A stretch of 64,000 nt of DNA from Argyresthia goedartella (taxonomy: Eukaryota; Arthropoda; Insecta; Lepidoptera; Argyresthiidae), in contig OX463813.1 of NCBI GenBank assembly GCA_949825045.1, positions 5,580,001-5,644,000 on the forward strand. The letters are read 5' to 3'. The notes below the pieces were generated by a model. The model was given only the letters and a program-made list of their open reading frames with translations. It was not told the origin of the DNA and searched no databases. Positions 41,811 through 52,502 of the stretch are shown here, in pieces (the first letter of the stretch is position 1; each line of letters opens with the position of its first letter). The translations under genes were made by a program, and so were the position numbers.

Positions 41811-42683
41811 TTTTGTAAAGTAACGCCCGATTCTGGGGTGGCTATTTACACAACAATTTAAAAAAAAAATTGGTTATCTGTCGGATTACGCACGATAATT
41901 TTACGTGATAACGTCATAAGAAACGCTTACGCCGATTGTGCCTCTCTATCGCTTGTTCCGCGCTCTCGATTGCACGCTCGGCTCAGGCGGAACGTGACAA
42001 TGGGTCATGCTTTTTCGTGCGTGCAGCCGGCGTTCATCGATTTATAAGATGTTATCACGGTCAAAACGTAAAATAAAATTATAAAAACAATGAAAAACAT
42101 AATAATTTTTCGGAAAAAAATACTTGAAAAAATCAGCTAATTATGGTCTTACTTACTTATCAGTTTCTACCGCGCTGGCTATATCGGACACTCGGCCGGG
42201 CGTGTGTCTACCGCGCTGGCTATATCGGACACTCGGCCGGGCGTGTGTCTACCGCGCTGGCTATATCGGACACTCGGCCGGGCGTGTGTCTACCGCGCTG
42301 GCTATATCGGAAACTCGGCCGGGCGTGTGTCTACCGCGCTGGCTATATCGGACACTCGGCCGGGCTTGTGTCTACCGCGCTGGCTATATCGGACACTCGG
42401 CCGGGCGTGTGTCTACCGCGCTGGCTATATCGGACACTCGGCCGGGCGTGTGTCTACCGCGCTGGCTATATCGGACACTCGGCCGGGCGTGTGTCTACCG
42501 CGCTGGCTATATCGGACACTCGGCCGGGCGTGTGCGTGTGCGCATATCGCGATTATTTCAGGGCATATTGAACACGGCAATTTGTGAACCAATATTATGC
42601 AATGCAAAGCAGAAATAAAACAAATTTTTATTTACAAGCGATAATAAGCCTTTCGTCCCTGAGTCGGGGGTAACTTTACAAAA
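41811..42683. mobile_element. TTTTGTAAAG inverted-repeat element containing a minisatellite
   Basis: The left end ttttgtaaagtaacgcccga and right end gagtcgggggtaactttaca are inverted matches. The interior includes gtgcctctctatcgcttgtt-type sequence and the 41-bp minisatellite. The sister copy at 38659-39325 has only one unit of the repeat, so the array expanded inside this element. Confidence 0.65.
42168..42536. repeat. 41-bp minisatellite, 9 copies
   Basis: The unit (accgcgctggctatatcgga, cactcggccgggcgtgtgtct) repeats nine times with period 41 and only one or two substitutions per copy (aaactcgg once, gcttgtg once). GC-rich against AT-rich surroundings. Because 41 is not divisible by three and the unit has no stops, all three forward frames stay open; the long ORFs here are artefacts. 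Confidence 0.97.
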
Positions 42684-42693
42684 GAACATAATG

Positions 42694-43067
42694 TATGTGT
42701 AACCGTTAGATAGTCAAAAATGTTAGTTGATAAACTAACGCGTTAGTTGATCAACTATCGACAGATAGCTAAGACCGACAGGGTTTAGAATTTAAGTTTA
42801 TTTTGTTCTTACTTGTCATGGCTAACTTCGCTGCGCTCGCCTCTAGTCTTCACCTAAGCTACCGCAGTGTTTGCCCTGGTATTTCGTTTGCATTTCAAGT
42901 TTAAAGCAGTTTACTATTTAAAGGATTTAACCGTTAGTTTATAAACTAACGCGTCATATAGTAAATACTACTAGATAGTAAAGTGTAGCGTAGTATTTAC
43001 TACATCGACAGATGTCGAAAGTTGACTAACTAACGAGAAATCTTGACAATCTTACGGTGACATATAT
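42694..43067 (+). mobile_element. hairpin-core MITE, class III ends
   Basis: It opens with gttagatagtcaaaaatgtt and gttgataaactaacgcgtta and closes with ttgacaatcttacggtgaca. The core is ttgttcttacttgtcatgg, cttcgctgcgctcgcctcta, gtcttcacctaagctaccgc. The left stem of the hairpin is largely deleted in this copy. Confidence 0.6.
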
Positions 43068-43069
43068 AA

Positions 43070-43178
43070 ACATCCACGATCTGAGGATGTTATATCTTGT
43101 TCCTCCTCAGTTGGTATTTGAACGCGGGACCACTCGCTTGTGACGCTCAACTTCGACCACTACGCCACAGACATCGTC
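43070..43178 (-). repeat. tRNA-headed SINE fragment
   Basis: The inverted head (ggtatttgaacgcgggaccac, gaccactacgccacagacat) resembles a family B head with a degenerate body. Confidence 0.5.
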
Positions 43179-43254
43179 AGATAGATAGCCAGAGTTAAAA
43201 GTACCCATAAACCATGTGTCGATTTAATACAGATAATTTAAACCTTATGCGTAT

Positions 43255-43380
43255 TACAACAAAAATTATTAAACATAGTTTTAACCTCAAAACAAACTTC
43301 AAATCCCATACATTTTTGTTTTTAAACAAGTGTTGAACAGTAGTTTATTTTTTGTGGTAAGGCCCTATACTTCTAATATG
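43255..43380. mobile_element. small MITE with TTACCACAAAAA ends
   Basis: aaaattattaaacatagttt... to ...gtttattttttgtggtaagg matches complete copies at 47512-47620 and 49617-49735, whose ends are ttaccacaaaaa/ttttttgtggtaa inverted pairs. About 120 bp, non-coding. Confidence 0.55.
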
Positions 43381-43412
43381 TTAAACTAATATTTAAATCC
43401 ATCAGCTTTCGT

Positions 43413-43825
43413 AAAAAACGGTCAAGTGCGATTCGAACTTGCGCACGAAGGCATCCGTACCACCGTGTAATGGTAGGGATGGTGTGGAATGAATAGTTTA
43501 GATTTTACATACCAAAATATTGTTTACAAAGTTATTGGTGCGGCTACTTTCACACTCCATGTACGTAACCAGGTGCATTCATAAGTTTGTATGTAGTATT
43601 TGAAGAATTGTTGTATGGGAGCCCCCTTAAATATTTATTTTATTCTGATTTTTAGTACTTGTTGTTATAGCGGCAACAGAAATATATCATCTGTGAGAAT
43701 TTCAACGTATTACTATCACGGTTCATGAGAGACAACCTGGTGACAGACGGACGGACGGACGGACAGCGGAGGCTTAGTAATAGGATCCCGTTTGGCACCC
43801 TTCGGGTACGGAACCCTAAAAAATT
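43413..43825 (-). repeat. GGGTTCCGT-family repeat, full-length
   Basis: In minus orientation it runs from ttagggttccgtacccgaag (43800-43820) through a (CCGT)n tract (43748-43768), a tttctgttgccgctataaca block and gtacataggtt-type middle, to the 3' end near 43425 (aaacggtcaagtgcgattcg). With the plus-strand copy at 57600-57995 it defines a unit of about 400 bp. No protein. I do not assign its class. Confidence 0.7.
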
Positions 43826-44184
43826 ACGAATTTCCATGTTCCAACAAAATATGGAACGTCGAAAGAAAATTTTAGCTCATTACTGGATAATAGAACGTTA
43901 ATTTGCTGAAATGGTACCAACTAAATAGTAATTAAGATACAAATGAACATTCAGATAAACCAAAACATGCGAACACCTAAAGCCGTTCACCCGCGATTAA
44001 TACCTATTCAGTCGCCCTTTGAGCACAAACGGCTGTTTAAGGCTGCTTTCACACGGCGACGTCACGTGGAGCATTAATCATGGGCTGGCATGGGCGGTAT
44101 GCTGAGCTGAAATGACTTGCTGATGTATGTGTGAGTGACGGAGACTTGAGGCTGGGTAGCGATAGTCGGTGGGTTTACGGATTT

Positions 44185-44480
44185 TCGAAGGCTTATGTTT
44201 AAACGATCACCAAAAACGCACCTATTTTACTACCAATAAATTCAAAACGACCGCCAGAATTAGTAAACGACCACCAAATTGATTTTTGATCAGCATTCTT
44301 CTTTTTATGTTTTATGTACTGTTCTCTGTTAATGTTTTAAGTATTTTTTGTTGTTCTTACATGTTCAACCTAACACCTAAGCTACCGCAGTATTTTGCCC
44401 TGATATTATCTGCAACTTTTGGTGATCATTTACCCATTTTGGGTAGGAAAAACATATTTTGGTGATCATTATACAAGGTG
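44185..44480 (+). mobile_element. hairpin-core MITE, class I, hairpin deleted
   Basis: It opens atgtttaaacgatcaccaaa and closes ttttggtgatcatta. The core reads ttgttgttcttacatgttca, acctaacac and then at once ctaagctaccgcagtatttt. The GC-rich hairpin is missing between two cac/cacc motifs that border it in other copies. Confidence 0.7.
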
Positions 44481-45345
44481 ACATCTAATTAGCTGACAAT
44501 ATTTTGGGCAATAAAGTCAAAGTCAAAGTCAAAGTACTTTATAACTGTAGATATTTACATATACTTAGCAAACGTCATTTTTTGCCTCTTCTCTACATTG
44601 GACCACTGTGGAAGAAGAAGGGCGTAGAAACTCCCACAGATTGATTTCTAGATCTCTTTTAAAAATAGGTTGTGCTTAACTAATACAAATATGAAAAATT
44701 TAATTGTTATGAATAATAAGCAGGAATAAATAATTACAAAATTATTAACAGCAAGGTCTATGTTGAGCTAGATTAACCACATACAGTCCTGTCATTTAAG
44801 TAATCTTGAACATTGTAATATCCCTTTTTCGACAAAGTCGCTTTAACATGCTTTTTAAATTGCTCAAATGGCAATTTCAAAATCTCCAGAGGTATCTTAT
44901 TGTAGTAGATAATGCACTGACCCTTGAAAGAATTGCTAACCTTCGCGAGTCTAAAACGGGGCGCACACAGTCTGTGATTATTTCTTAGGTTAACATTACA
45001 GCTATCGCTAAGTTTGGAAAATGTTGTAAGGTTCTTGCGTACATACATTATATTTTCGAAAATAAATTGACTAGCTACTGTTAGTATGTCAATTTCTTTA
45101 AAAAGCTCTCTTAGGGAGCCTGTTCGTTTTAAATTATAAATTGCTCGAATAGCTCTTTTCTGTAAAATAAAAATAGTTTGAATATCCGCTGCTTGCCCAC
45201 AACAAGATACCATAGGACATCACACTATGAAAGTAACTAAAATATACTAGCCTAGATGTAGCCACATCCGTGCTTTTTCTGATGAATAACAGCACAGATC
45301 ATTATGAACACCTTTCCCAAAGAAACATATAGTCGCAAATGAAAT
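44474..45345. mobile_element. foldback MITE split by a LINE fragment
   Basis: The left tip (acaaggtgacatctaattag) at 44474-44513 and a later part (cccaaagaaacatatagtcg) at 45300-45345 belong to the foldback family complete at 52503-52767. The LINE fragment 44514-45230 lies between them. Confidence 0.5.
44514..45230 (-). pseudogene. non-LTR retrotransposon 3' fragment with (TTTGAC)n tail
   Basis: The minus strand keeps an open frame of about 146 codons: IQTIFILQKRAIRAIYNLKR, then LRELFKEIDILTVASQFIFE, YVRKNLTTFSKLSDSCNVNL, YYNKIPLEILKLPFEQFKKH and a stop near 44773. This is the C-terminus after the RT domain of a Jockey/CR1-like element (Q-KRAIR-I...LFKE--IL-V...NKIP...FK). The 3' UTR ends in tttgactttgactttgac. 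5'-truncated; no ATG of its own. Confidence 0.75.
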
Positions 45346-45349
45346 AGTT

Positions 45350-45510
45350 ATTTGTGTCACAAAGGAGCAAAATGATGTATTTACGGCGAGGGCGGTGCAT
45401 TGAATCCAGAGTGAAGGATTCTAAGTCAGAATCCTGAGCGTAACGAAGGATTCAAGCTTTAACGCCCATGACGAAAATAATTTTGCTCCTGAGTGACACA
45501 TACAACTTTT
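45350..45510. mobile_element. palindromic MITE with CACAAAGGAGCAAAAT ends
   Basis: gtgtcacaaaggagcaaaat on the left pairs with attttgctcctgagtgacac on the right. Inner gaaggattct and agaatcct blocks also pair. About 160 bp, non-coding. Confidence 0.6.
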
Positions 45511-45587
45511 CACACCTAATATATGATAATTTAAATTATTTTATTTAAATTGTAAACTGCTCTAAAAAAACTATACTTTGAATTATA

Positions 45588-46379
45588 CCTAGTCGGTCCT
45601 TAAGTTCTGTCACAAGGTTTTTGATAGATAAAACTCAGCAATAAACTTTTTCTTATTCGTATTATACATGATTAAAAAGCTTATTTTATACGAATCAAAT
45701 TGCAATACAATACATTTTGTACGATTATCGCAATTTGACAAAATACCTTATAACTTGAGACAATCGCGAACCCAAAACACGCCGCAACTGACAAAAATAC
45801 CACTTACCACAAATTTAATAAAAAAACAGTGTTCCAGATAACCAACAAGTTTTTTTTTTATTTATTCTGAAACCTCGATTTTAGACCATGCTTAACAACT
45901 AGCATTTGATTTTCTGTTAGCTTTCAGTTCCAACTGCTCCCAAAGAGAACTTTACGTACTTTTTACGTTTTCAGAAAAACGTATAAAAATGATCTTGTGG
46001 GCAACAAGTACACTACGTAAAATGTGAATATGAAAATTAGTTTTACCCAGACTTAGTTATCTTATGCTTCAAAATGAAGGTAACGGGTTGAGGGAGGGTT
46101 CTGACTAAAATCTCACGTAAGTTTGAAAGGTTTTAAGAGTCATGGAAAAAAGATAAAGTGAATCACGTCCGTATTTGTGATTGGGTAAAAAAGTGCAAAA
46201 TCTCTGAAGAAACTAGCATTTGTGTAATATGGCTTTAAGCATTTAAATCCAATAATCGTTCTAATTTATCAGTATTTAATGAGCTATAAAACCATATTAA
46301 ATAGTATTAAATTAAATAAAATTTGGTATTATTTACTATGCGGCAAAATATTTGTGACAGAACTTATGGACCGACTAGG
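45588..46379. mobile_element. maT/mariner-like non-autonomous element
   Basis: The left end cctagtcggtccttaagttc and inverted right end gaacttatggaccgactagg match with one difference, and TA flanks both sides (45586-45587, 46380-46381). The inner half of the inverted repeat (taagttctgtcac) is shared with the maT element at 13021-14158, so the same transposase group may act on it. It is 792 bp and has no transposase frame. Confidence 0.8.
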
Positions 46380-46809
46380 TACTTTCACCGCTTTTACAGT
46401 AATCGAACAACGGTAACAAAACTTTTTTTATAATGGCGGATTGTGAAGGATTAGGGAAAGGTCACCGCAGATAAAATATTCCTGTGTACTTTTAGCATTG
46501 TGTAAAAATAATCGAATCAAATTTTTCAATGGTTTTGGATATCATCTTCAATAATCACAATAACAGTCATCGATAGTTTTGATTTCAGTGAAACATATAA
46601 TTTATTGTGACATTTTTTTTAAATATTACGTAAAATTTATAAATTTGCATATAACGTTGTTAAAGTTAAAACTTGAAACGTGTTCGTTTTTAATCAACTA
46701 CAATTTTATTTTTATTTGTAAGAAAAAAAATACGATGAAATTACAATCGATGATTTTATTAAGATCTGTGTTCAATTGGCACATTGCGTGAATGCTACAT
46801 GCCAATGAT

Positions 46810-47078
46810 TAAATTAAAAAAGTAGCTTGAAAAGAAAAGTAGCCTTTTGCTCCCTCTCGTCGTGGAGCAAAACTTTCTTTTCCGAATGAAAGGTGTGAAA
46901 AATATTTTTGGTCCCTCAGTACATTGACCCGATCATCTGATTTCAAGTAAAAAATTTTGGGTCTCTCGTAGACCCAAAATTTTTTACGTTTACGACCGTA
47001 TGTTTCTTGGGGAAAGTTGTTTATAATACTGGGTACTATCATTCTCCAAAATATGGTCAGATCATTAAATGTCAATGT
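46810..47078. mobile_element. foldback MITE copy (52503 family) with internal palindrome
   Basis: The right half (acgaccgtatgtttcttggg, ccaaaatatggtcagatcat, taaatgtca) matches the 52503 element. In its middle an 18-bp perfect palindrome (46947-46964 and 46970-46987) with a 5-nt loop replaces part of the family sequence. Confidence 0.6.
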
Positions 47079-47094
47079 CAATGCTCAAAGTGAT

Positions 47095-47425
47095 TGTAAA
47101 TAAATAATAAATATCTTCGGACGAAGCACACAGCGCCATCTAGCGACCACACTAAGTACTCAGAGAGACTTATGTCGTGATAACTAGATAGTTGATATAT
47201 TACATATATAATCGTAAATAAATACTTGTTATACATATAAACATCCATGACTCGGGAACAAACATCCGTGCTCATCACACAAATATTTGCCCCTACCGGG
47301 ACTCGAACCCGGGACCCTTGGTTTACGAGGCAGGGTCACTACCAATTCGGCCATCTGGGTCGTCAATTGTGATTGTGCCTCTGCCACCCCGTATGAGAAA
47401 AGGCGTGACGCTATGTTATGTTATC
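47095..47425 (-). repeat. tRNA-headed SINE (A-type head), followed by SINE D 3' end
   Basis: The minus-strand head (cgggactcgaacccgggacc, accaattcggccatctggg) is intact. The tail side is a variant containing cagcgccatctagcgaccac, not the usual family A tail. A short SINE D 3' end in plus orientation (tgcctctgccaccccgtatg, gcgtgacgctatgttatgtt) follows at 47378-47425. Confidence 0.6.
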
Positions 47426-47511
47426 TAAAAAGACATAGTTAGGAGCATGTCTGTTTAACGTAGACAGCAGGGATCAGAGACAACCGAACTAGTGAAAAAC
47501 ACTGTGGGCCT

Positions 47512-47620
47512 TACCACAAAAATATAAACTACTGTTTAACACTTGTTTAAAATCAAAAATCTATGGGATTTGACGTTTGTTTTGAAGTTATACGCTGTTT
47601 AATATTTTTTGTGGTAACAC
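47512..47620. mobile_element. small MITE with TTACCACAAAAA ends, complete
   Basis: ttaccacaaaaatataaact opens and tttaatattttttgtggtaa closes it as an inverted pair. The middle is gggatttgacgtttgttttg. Confidence 0.65.
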
Positions 47621-47676
47621 GCTGTATCTCGGCAGTGAAAGTGCCTCTCTGATAGTTTTCATGTATTGCATAGCAG

Positions 47677-47880
47677 TTACATATTTCTCAGTAGATTGCA
47701 GGTGGTATTTTTCATCTTCTTGTAGTGCCTCCTCACTACCGGAGGTTGGCGGTCAGCTCTGTTCTTTGCCAAGCGCATGAGCTGTTCTGCGCTGGCCACT
47801 CCCGCGCATTCACTGATGCTGCGGAGCCACGCCGTCCTTCTTCTGCCAGCGCGTCTTTTCCCCCCTACCTTGCCCATTAC
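47677..47880 (-). pseudogene. non-LTR retrotransposon ORF, extreme C-terminus
   Basis: The minus strand reads MGKVGGKRRAGRRRTAWLRS, then ECAGVASAEQLMRLAKNRAD. The GKV-GKR-RGR-R-SWL--I--W-G--S-E-L-R-A-NR pattern is the usual end of a group of insect non-LTR polyproteins. No upstream part is retained. Confidence 0.6.
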
Positions 47881-48635
47881 TATGACCTGAAGAAGTCGGT
47901 ATCGTTCGTGTCTATGGTTGTGTTACAAAGCCCATAAACAAACAAGTAAAAATACATAAAAATAGCTGTCATATATCTTAATTAAATGTGAAAACGAACA
48001 TCAAATCTGTCGATGGTGTGCCAGCTTATGCTTAGCGTGATACAAAGGTAGGTTGTATTCATAAGTAGAACTTATGAAATTTAAAGGCTGTGTGTTGTGT
48101 GTAAGATAGATATTCGATTATCAGTCTTAATTGTGCCTTATACGAAAAGCCGTGGCATGGCTGTTTGTTTTATCTTTTCGCTCACATATTTTTCGCTTGT
48201 TTCACTCCGTATTTTTCGATTAACATAGAATTGTTCTGCACGGACTACAGAGCAACTGTCTCACCAGATAGCATCTGTCTGCCGGCGGTCCGCGCTCAGA
48301 ATAAATTCTAGCGGACGGTTTCTCACGGGAGTTTAGAATTTAAATACTCTGGACCAGTCAACCAGTTGAGCATCTTTTTCTGACAAGCGGGGAAAGTGTT
48401 ATATCTGTATAAAACCGAAAGTTAAGAGCGAGTTATCTTGAGTAAGCTTTTAGCATTAAATATTGAATTTTTCTGTAATATGATAAATTTTTCGCCAGGT
48501 TGTTAATTTGATCATTATACTGAACTTGGTCTTGAACTAATATGGCTAACCTAAGTCTTCACAATTCAAATCTTTCTTCTTTTTCTAAGTATTCACTTGA
48601 AATCTCAAATTCTTATGTAAAATTTACAGTTTGAC
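47881..48635. other. intron, nothing recognised
   Basis: AT-rich sequence with a slightly GC-rich patch at 48230-48310. No feature placed. Confidence 0.35.
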
Positions 48636-48741
48636 CCGGCAAAATTAATCAAATTCCCATAAGGTAGGTCTACGTTGTAATAAGACTTCTGTCTTATTAC
48701 AAAGTGGACTTACCTTATGGGAGTTTGATTAATTTTGCCGG
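48636..48741. mobile_element. foldback element, 106 bp
   Basis: ccggcaaaattaatcaaatt to gtaataagac on the left is matched by its inverted copy on the right (gtcttattacaaa ... aattttgccgg) with about five mismatches over 51 bp and a loop of only a few bases. Confidence 0.75.
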
Positions 48742-49610
48742 AAAAACTATCATTTTTGCTGTACCTAAAAACATATAAAACAGTTGAGAAATATCCGTAA
48801 CATTTTTTACGTAACTTGCATATTAAAAATATTATCGAGGTCAAAATATGACCTCACTTTGAACATAATCAACTAGAATGAAAATGAGGCCGTATGAAAT
48901 ATATGTATGTAGGAAAAACTGCAAAAGATCGACACGTTATGAAGACATTTTGGTTCCGTAAGCCGAAAAAATAATATAACGAATCATAAGCTGTCAAATA
49001 GGCACCTACGTATAGGTTGAGAATTAGGAGCGCTGCTCGAAACTGGCGTTGATTTCTGCGCACATGTACAGGTATTAAAAAATGACTACTGCGCATTCAA
49101 GGCCACCTCTAGTAATTCGTGAAACGAAGTGTACATCTTGCATGGATTATAGACATTTTGAAACAGAAATTACATTGTTATTAAATTGAAAATGTCTTTC
49201 AAACAACGGATACACAAGTATAAATAAGGCATGAAGATAAATATAGAAAATACATCAAATGAAAATACTCCAGGGAATTAATATTTCCCCTATAACCTTT
49301 ATCCCGGTTACAATTTAATTTGTTTCACAATCTACCCTTCACAAGTGGTTCCGTGCCGTTTCCTTCAGAGGCCCTTGCACTGGGTCTTGATTCTACTTTG
49401 TAACTTACACACAGCCTTGTTCAACGCCTGTCGCTATTTTCTGGCTCGTGAAGTAATTTCTGCAAGTCTGGTAAAAAAAACGGATAAAGATATATTGTTT
49501 TGTTCTATGTAAGTGTTGATGATGGTGTTAGTATTCCAAATGATTCCAACAGCAACATGGCTGGACAACTTTTTCTGTAGAGGCTGGCAGAGTTATGATT
49601 CCAAAACAAT
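48742..49610. other. intron, nothing recognised
   Basis: AT-rich sequence. No frames with recognisable domains. Confidence 0.35.
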
Positions 49611-49616
49611 TACCGT

Positions 49617-49737
49617 GTTACCACAAAAAATATTAAACAGCATTAAACCTCAAAACAAACGTCAAATCCCATACGTTTTTGTTTTTAAACAAGTGATGAA
49701 CAGTAGTTTATTTTTTTGTGGTTAGGCCCTTAATATT
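49617..49737. mobile_element. small MITE with TTACCACAAAAA ends, complete
   Basis: ttaccacaaaaaatattaaa and agtttatttttttgtggtta form the inverted ends; the middle is cctcaaaacaaacgtcaaat. Confidence 0.65.
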
Positions 49738-50079
49738 TAATAATTTAATAATTACCTAAATCAATAACTACATTACTTTCAAAAATACAGCCAGCAAAAG
49801 GGCAGTGAGTCAGCTCACAAACAAGAGGAAAGGGTTCTTTTTTAGCCCCAAGGGACCACGGAACCCTGGTATGGAGTGGAAAAAAACTAGGAGGGTGCAC
49901 TCAAAAGCTGTTTAAGCCTCTGAAGGTTTATCGTGTTGGCGAGCAGATCTCTGGTCGTAAAAATATCATAAAATATGTCTGCGGGAAAATGTGGAATCGG
50001 TGTTTGTTTACTTTCCCGTTCTGCGTGGCAGAGACACAGAAATCTTCAAAGATATTTATTTCAGATTCACCATACCATT

Positions 50080-50240
50080 TTCATACAGGCATATACATTG
50101 CTTCTGGCCCACACTAGGATAGCCTGTCTCGTGGGAATCAGAAACAGCTACGTCACAAACATGTAAACAAAAAGAGACATTTATTTTCCTTCTTCCCCAA
50201 CCGGGATTCGAAGCCGGGACCTCTAGCTTGGGAAGCAACA
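50080..50240 (-). repeat. SINE family B, near full-length
   Basis: In minus orientation, B box complement (cgggattcgaagccgggacc), gacgtagctgtttctgatt-type body and gccagaagcaatgtatatgc end are all present. Confidence 0.75.
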
Positions 50241-50493
50241 ACAATGAGAACAATTAGCTTACTTAAGGAACTTTTCTTGGTACCATACAACAATTAATCA
50301 AATACTAGCTGTCTGGCAGAGCTGACCAAGCGGCACTGACTCAGAACTGATTACTTCACTTTGGGAACCACAGCTCCGAAGTGAGAGAATCTATCGTAGC
50401 TCTAACTAGAAAACTCAGCAGTGAAATTGTCGATTGGGACTGCATAAGAGCTCTTTAATACGCAAGAAGAGGTATAAAACTGGATAAAAGTCC

Positions 50494-50544
50494 AGTATTT
50501 CGCCTATGCCGATAGGGCGGGCCTATCGGCATAGGCGAAATACT
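50494..50544. repeat. 23-bp perfect palindrome at retroelement edge
   Basis: The arms 50494-50516 and 50522-50544 (agtatttcgcctatgccgat...) are exact inverted copies with spacer gcggg. It overlaps the start of the reverse-transcriptase pseudogene. Confidence 0.85.
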
Positions 50545-52330
50545 ATCATCATTGCAAAAGCCATGGCGACCGCAACAGGGCTAGATGTTCCACTACCGAG
50601 CTCTGATCAGCCATGTGCAGATATGAAATCGGGTATTGAAGGAGGGATTCATGCCATGACCAATTGTTTTAATGAAGGTGAAGATGATGATGACCTCCTC
50701 CTAATAGATGCCGTGAATGCCTCAGAATGCTAGAATCTACTGGCCGCGCTGTGCAATATTTCTTTGCATCACATATAGAAGTTTCCAAGTCATTTCCTAT
50801 CAGGCTCAAACCATTTCATCTTTAATAAGGATGGTACAACACAGGGTGATCTATTAGCAATGCTAATGTATGCAGTCGGAATTTTATCCCTAATCCAAAT
50901 CTGCAAAGACACTGGAAAATATGTACAAAACTGGTATGCTGATGATTCCGCCGGTTTTGGTAAACGAAAAAACGTAACAGCATGCTTAAAAACCGATGAA
51001 ACTAGGTCTAAAATACGAGTAATTCTGAAAACCTTCAAAAAGCTATATCATAGTTAAAATAAATCAACTGAAGAAGCTAACAGACTATTTGGGAACCTTG
51101 GAGGGAAGACTATACTTTACTGTACTGTACTGTACTGTACTGGGCGGCTCCTTTGGAGACGAGAATGGTCGAAAAGAATACACCAAAGAAAAAGTTATCG
51201 AATGGATTTAATGTATAAGCTACAATTAAAAGCCAGTAAAAACGCCCACAACTAGTACATAAGGCCTTTACAAAATCACTCCAAAGTGAATGGAGATACT
51301 TACAATCAGTCATGGATAACACTTGTGAGGATTTTCATACTTTAAAACAAACCATCATGTCATCACTGATACCATCAATCTTAGACAGAGAAATAACGTC
51401 ACTAGTGAAACTTGGCGGACTAGGCATTAACGACCCCATGAATAAGAACGACTGTTATAAAACATCGGTAGAATCAAATAGTATAGTAACACATGCCATC
51501 AAATCTGATGAAAATCTAGACTTACTAGCCCATCAAACTCATGCTACAAACACTATCAAAGAAGAAAAACTATCGCGGCAAAAGAGTGACGTCGAAAAAA
51601 GAAATGTCATAATATCTAAACTACAAAATAAAATGAAAAGATGTACTATCATTAGCAGAAGTGAAAGCCCACTTTAAAACGTATTTCCCTTGCAGCTAGC
51701 ATGTGGCGGTAAACAGTTTCTCTTGTTAACCTTTTCAACTATTTCAAACCATTTCAAAAACCATTTGTTTTATGATTTTTAAGTGTTGGGCTGCATGGGA
51801 AAAGAACCCTTTCAGTGGTCTTCCACAACTGCTGATGATGGTACCCAAAGAGTCGTTGAAACGGTCTCTTCACTATGGCTAACAATCATCCCGACCAGCT
51901 CCAACACTGATCTCACGGGTAGCTGGATCAGTGTTATTTAGTTTAGGGATGCTTTAGCTATTATATACGTCCACGAATAGATACGCGATGGATGTGGGGA
52001 GAATAATTTCGAGTTAAACCACGCACTAAACTGCAACAAAGGAGGATTAACAAAAAAGGGCATGCTCAGCTGAAGACCTAAGAGCCGCATTCACCCCACT
52101 AGTCATTTCAAGCGATGGAGCCCTAGGAACTGAATATAACAGTTTAAGAAAACGCATCAAAGCTTAACGAGAAATATGGAAAAGCGTATGCTCAAATAGT
52201 GTACTGGTTGAAGCTAAAAATACAAATCTCAGTTATAAGAGCAGTTTCCATAAGAGGCACAACATGTGAGGATCTTTCAAAGCGAATATGGAGCAGGAAT
52301 ACTTTGGTAACAGCTTGATCTCGTGAAACA
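50500..52330 (+). pseudogene. decayed reverse transcriptase-nuclease retroelement
   Basis: Successive plus-strand pieces follow a conserved order. GGIHAMTNCFN and LLLIDAVNASEC correspond to the RT palm with the first aspartate. After two in-frame TAGs comes [20 protein letters not shown], then [12 protein letters not shown], where YADD is the catalytic RT motif. After a shift comes KLGGLGINDPMNK with KLSRQKSDVEKRN. Around 52030 lies [12 protein letters not shown], then SSDGALGTEYNSLRKRI and, after another shift, EKYGKAYAQIVYWLKLK with AVSIRGTTCEDL. I recognise this as the poorly classified metazoan RT family to which 21639-22070 may also belong. At least four disruptions; not functional. Confidence 0.65.
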
Positions 52331-52502
52331 GGAATACCTACGTAGTTTTTATATTTTTAACTTTTATACACGGGGATTATTTAATAGTGTACTATACAGA
52401 CATCTGTATAGATGTTATATTCTATGCCTAATTGTGGTATCTTCTGAGTACTGTTTTGTGTATGATTTGAATAAAAGCTTTATATTTGGATACAATGCTA
52501 TA

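Noticed and set aside
42124..42618. Long open frames of 127-164 codons in three forward frames
   Set aside because: They arise from the 41-bp stop-free minisatellite whose period is not a multiple of three. All frames read the same repeated peptides in rotation.
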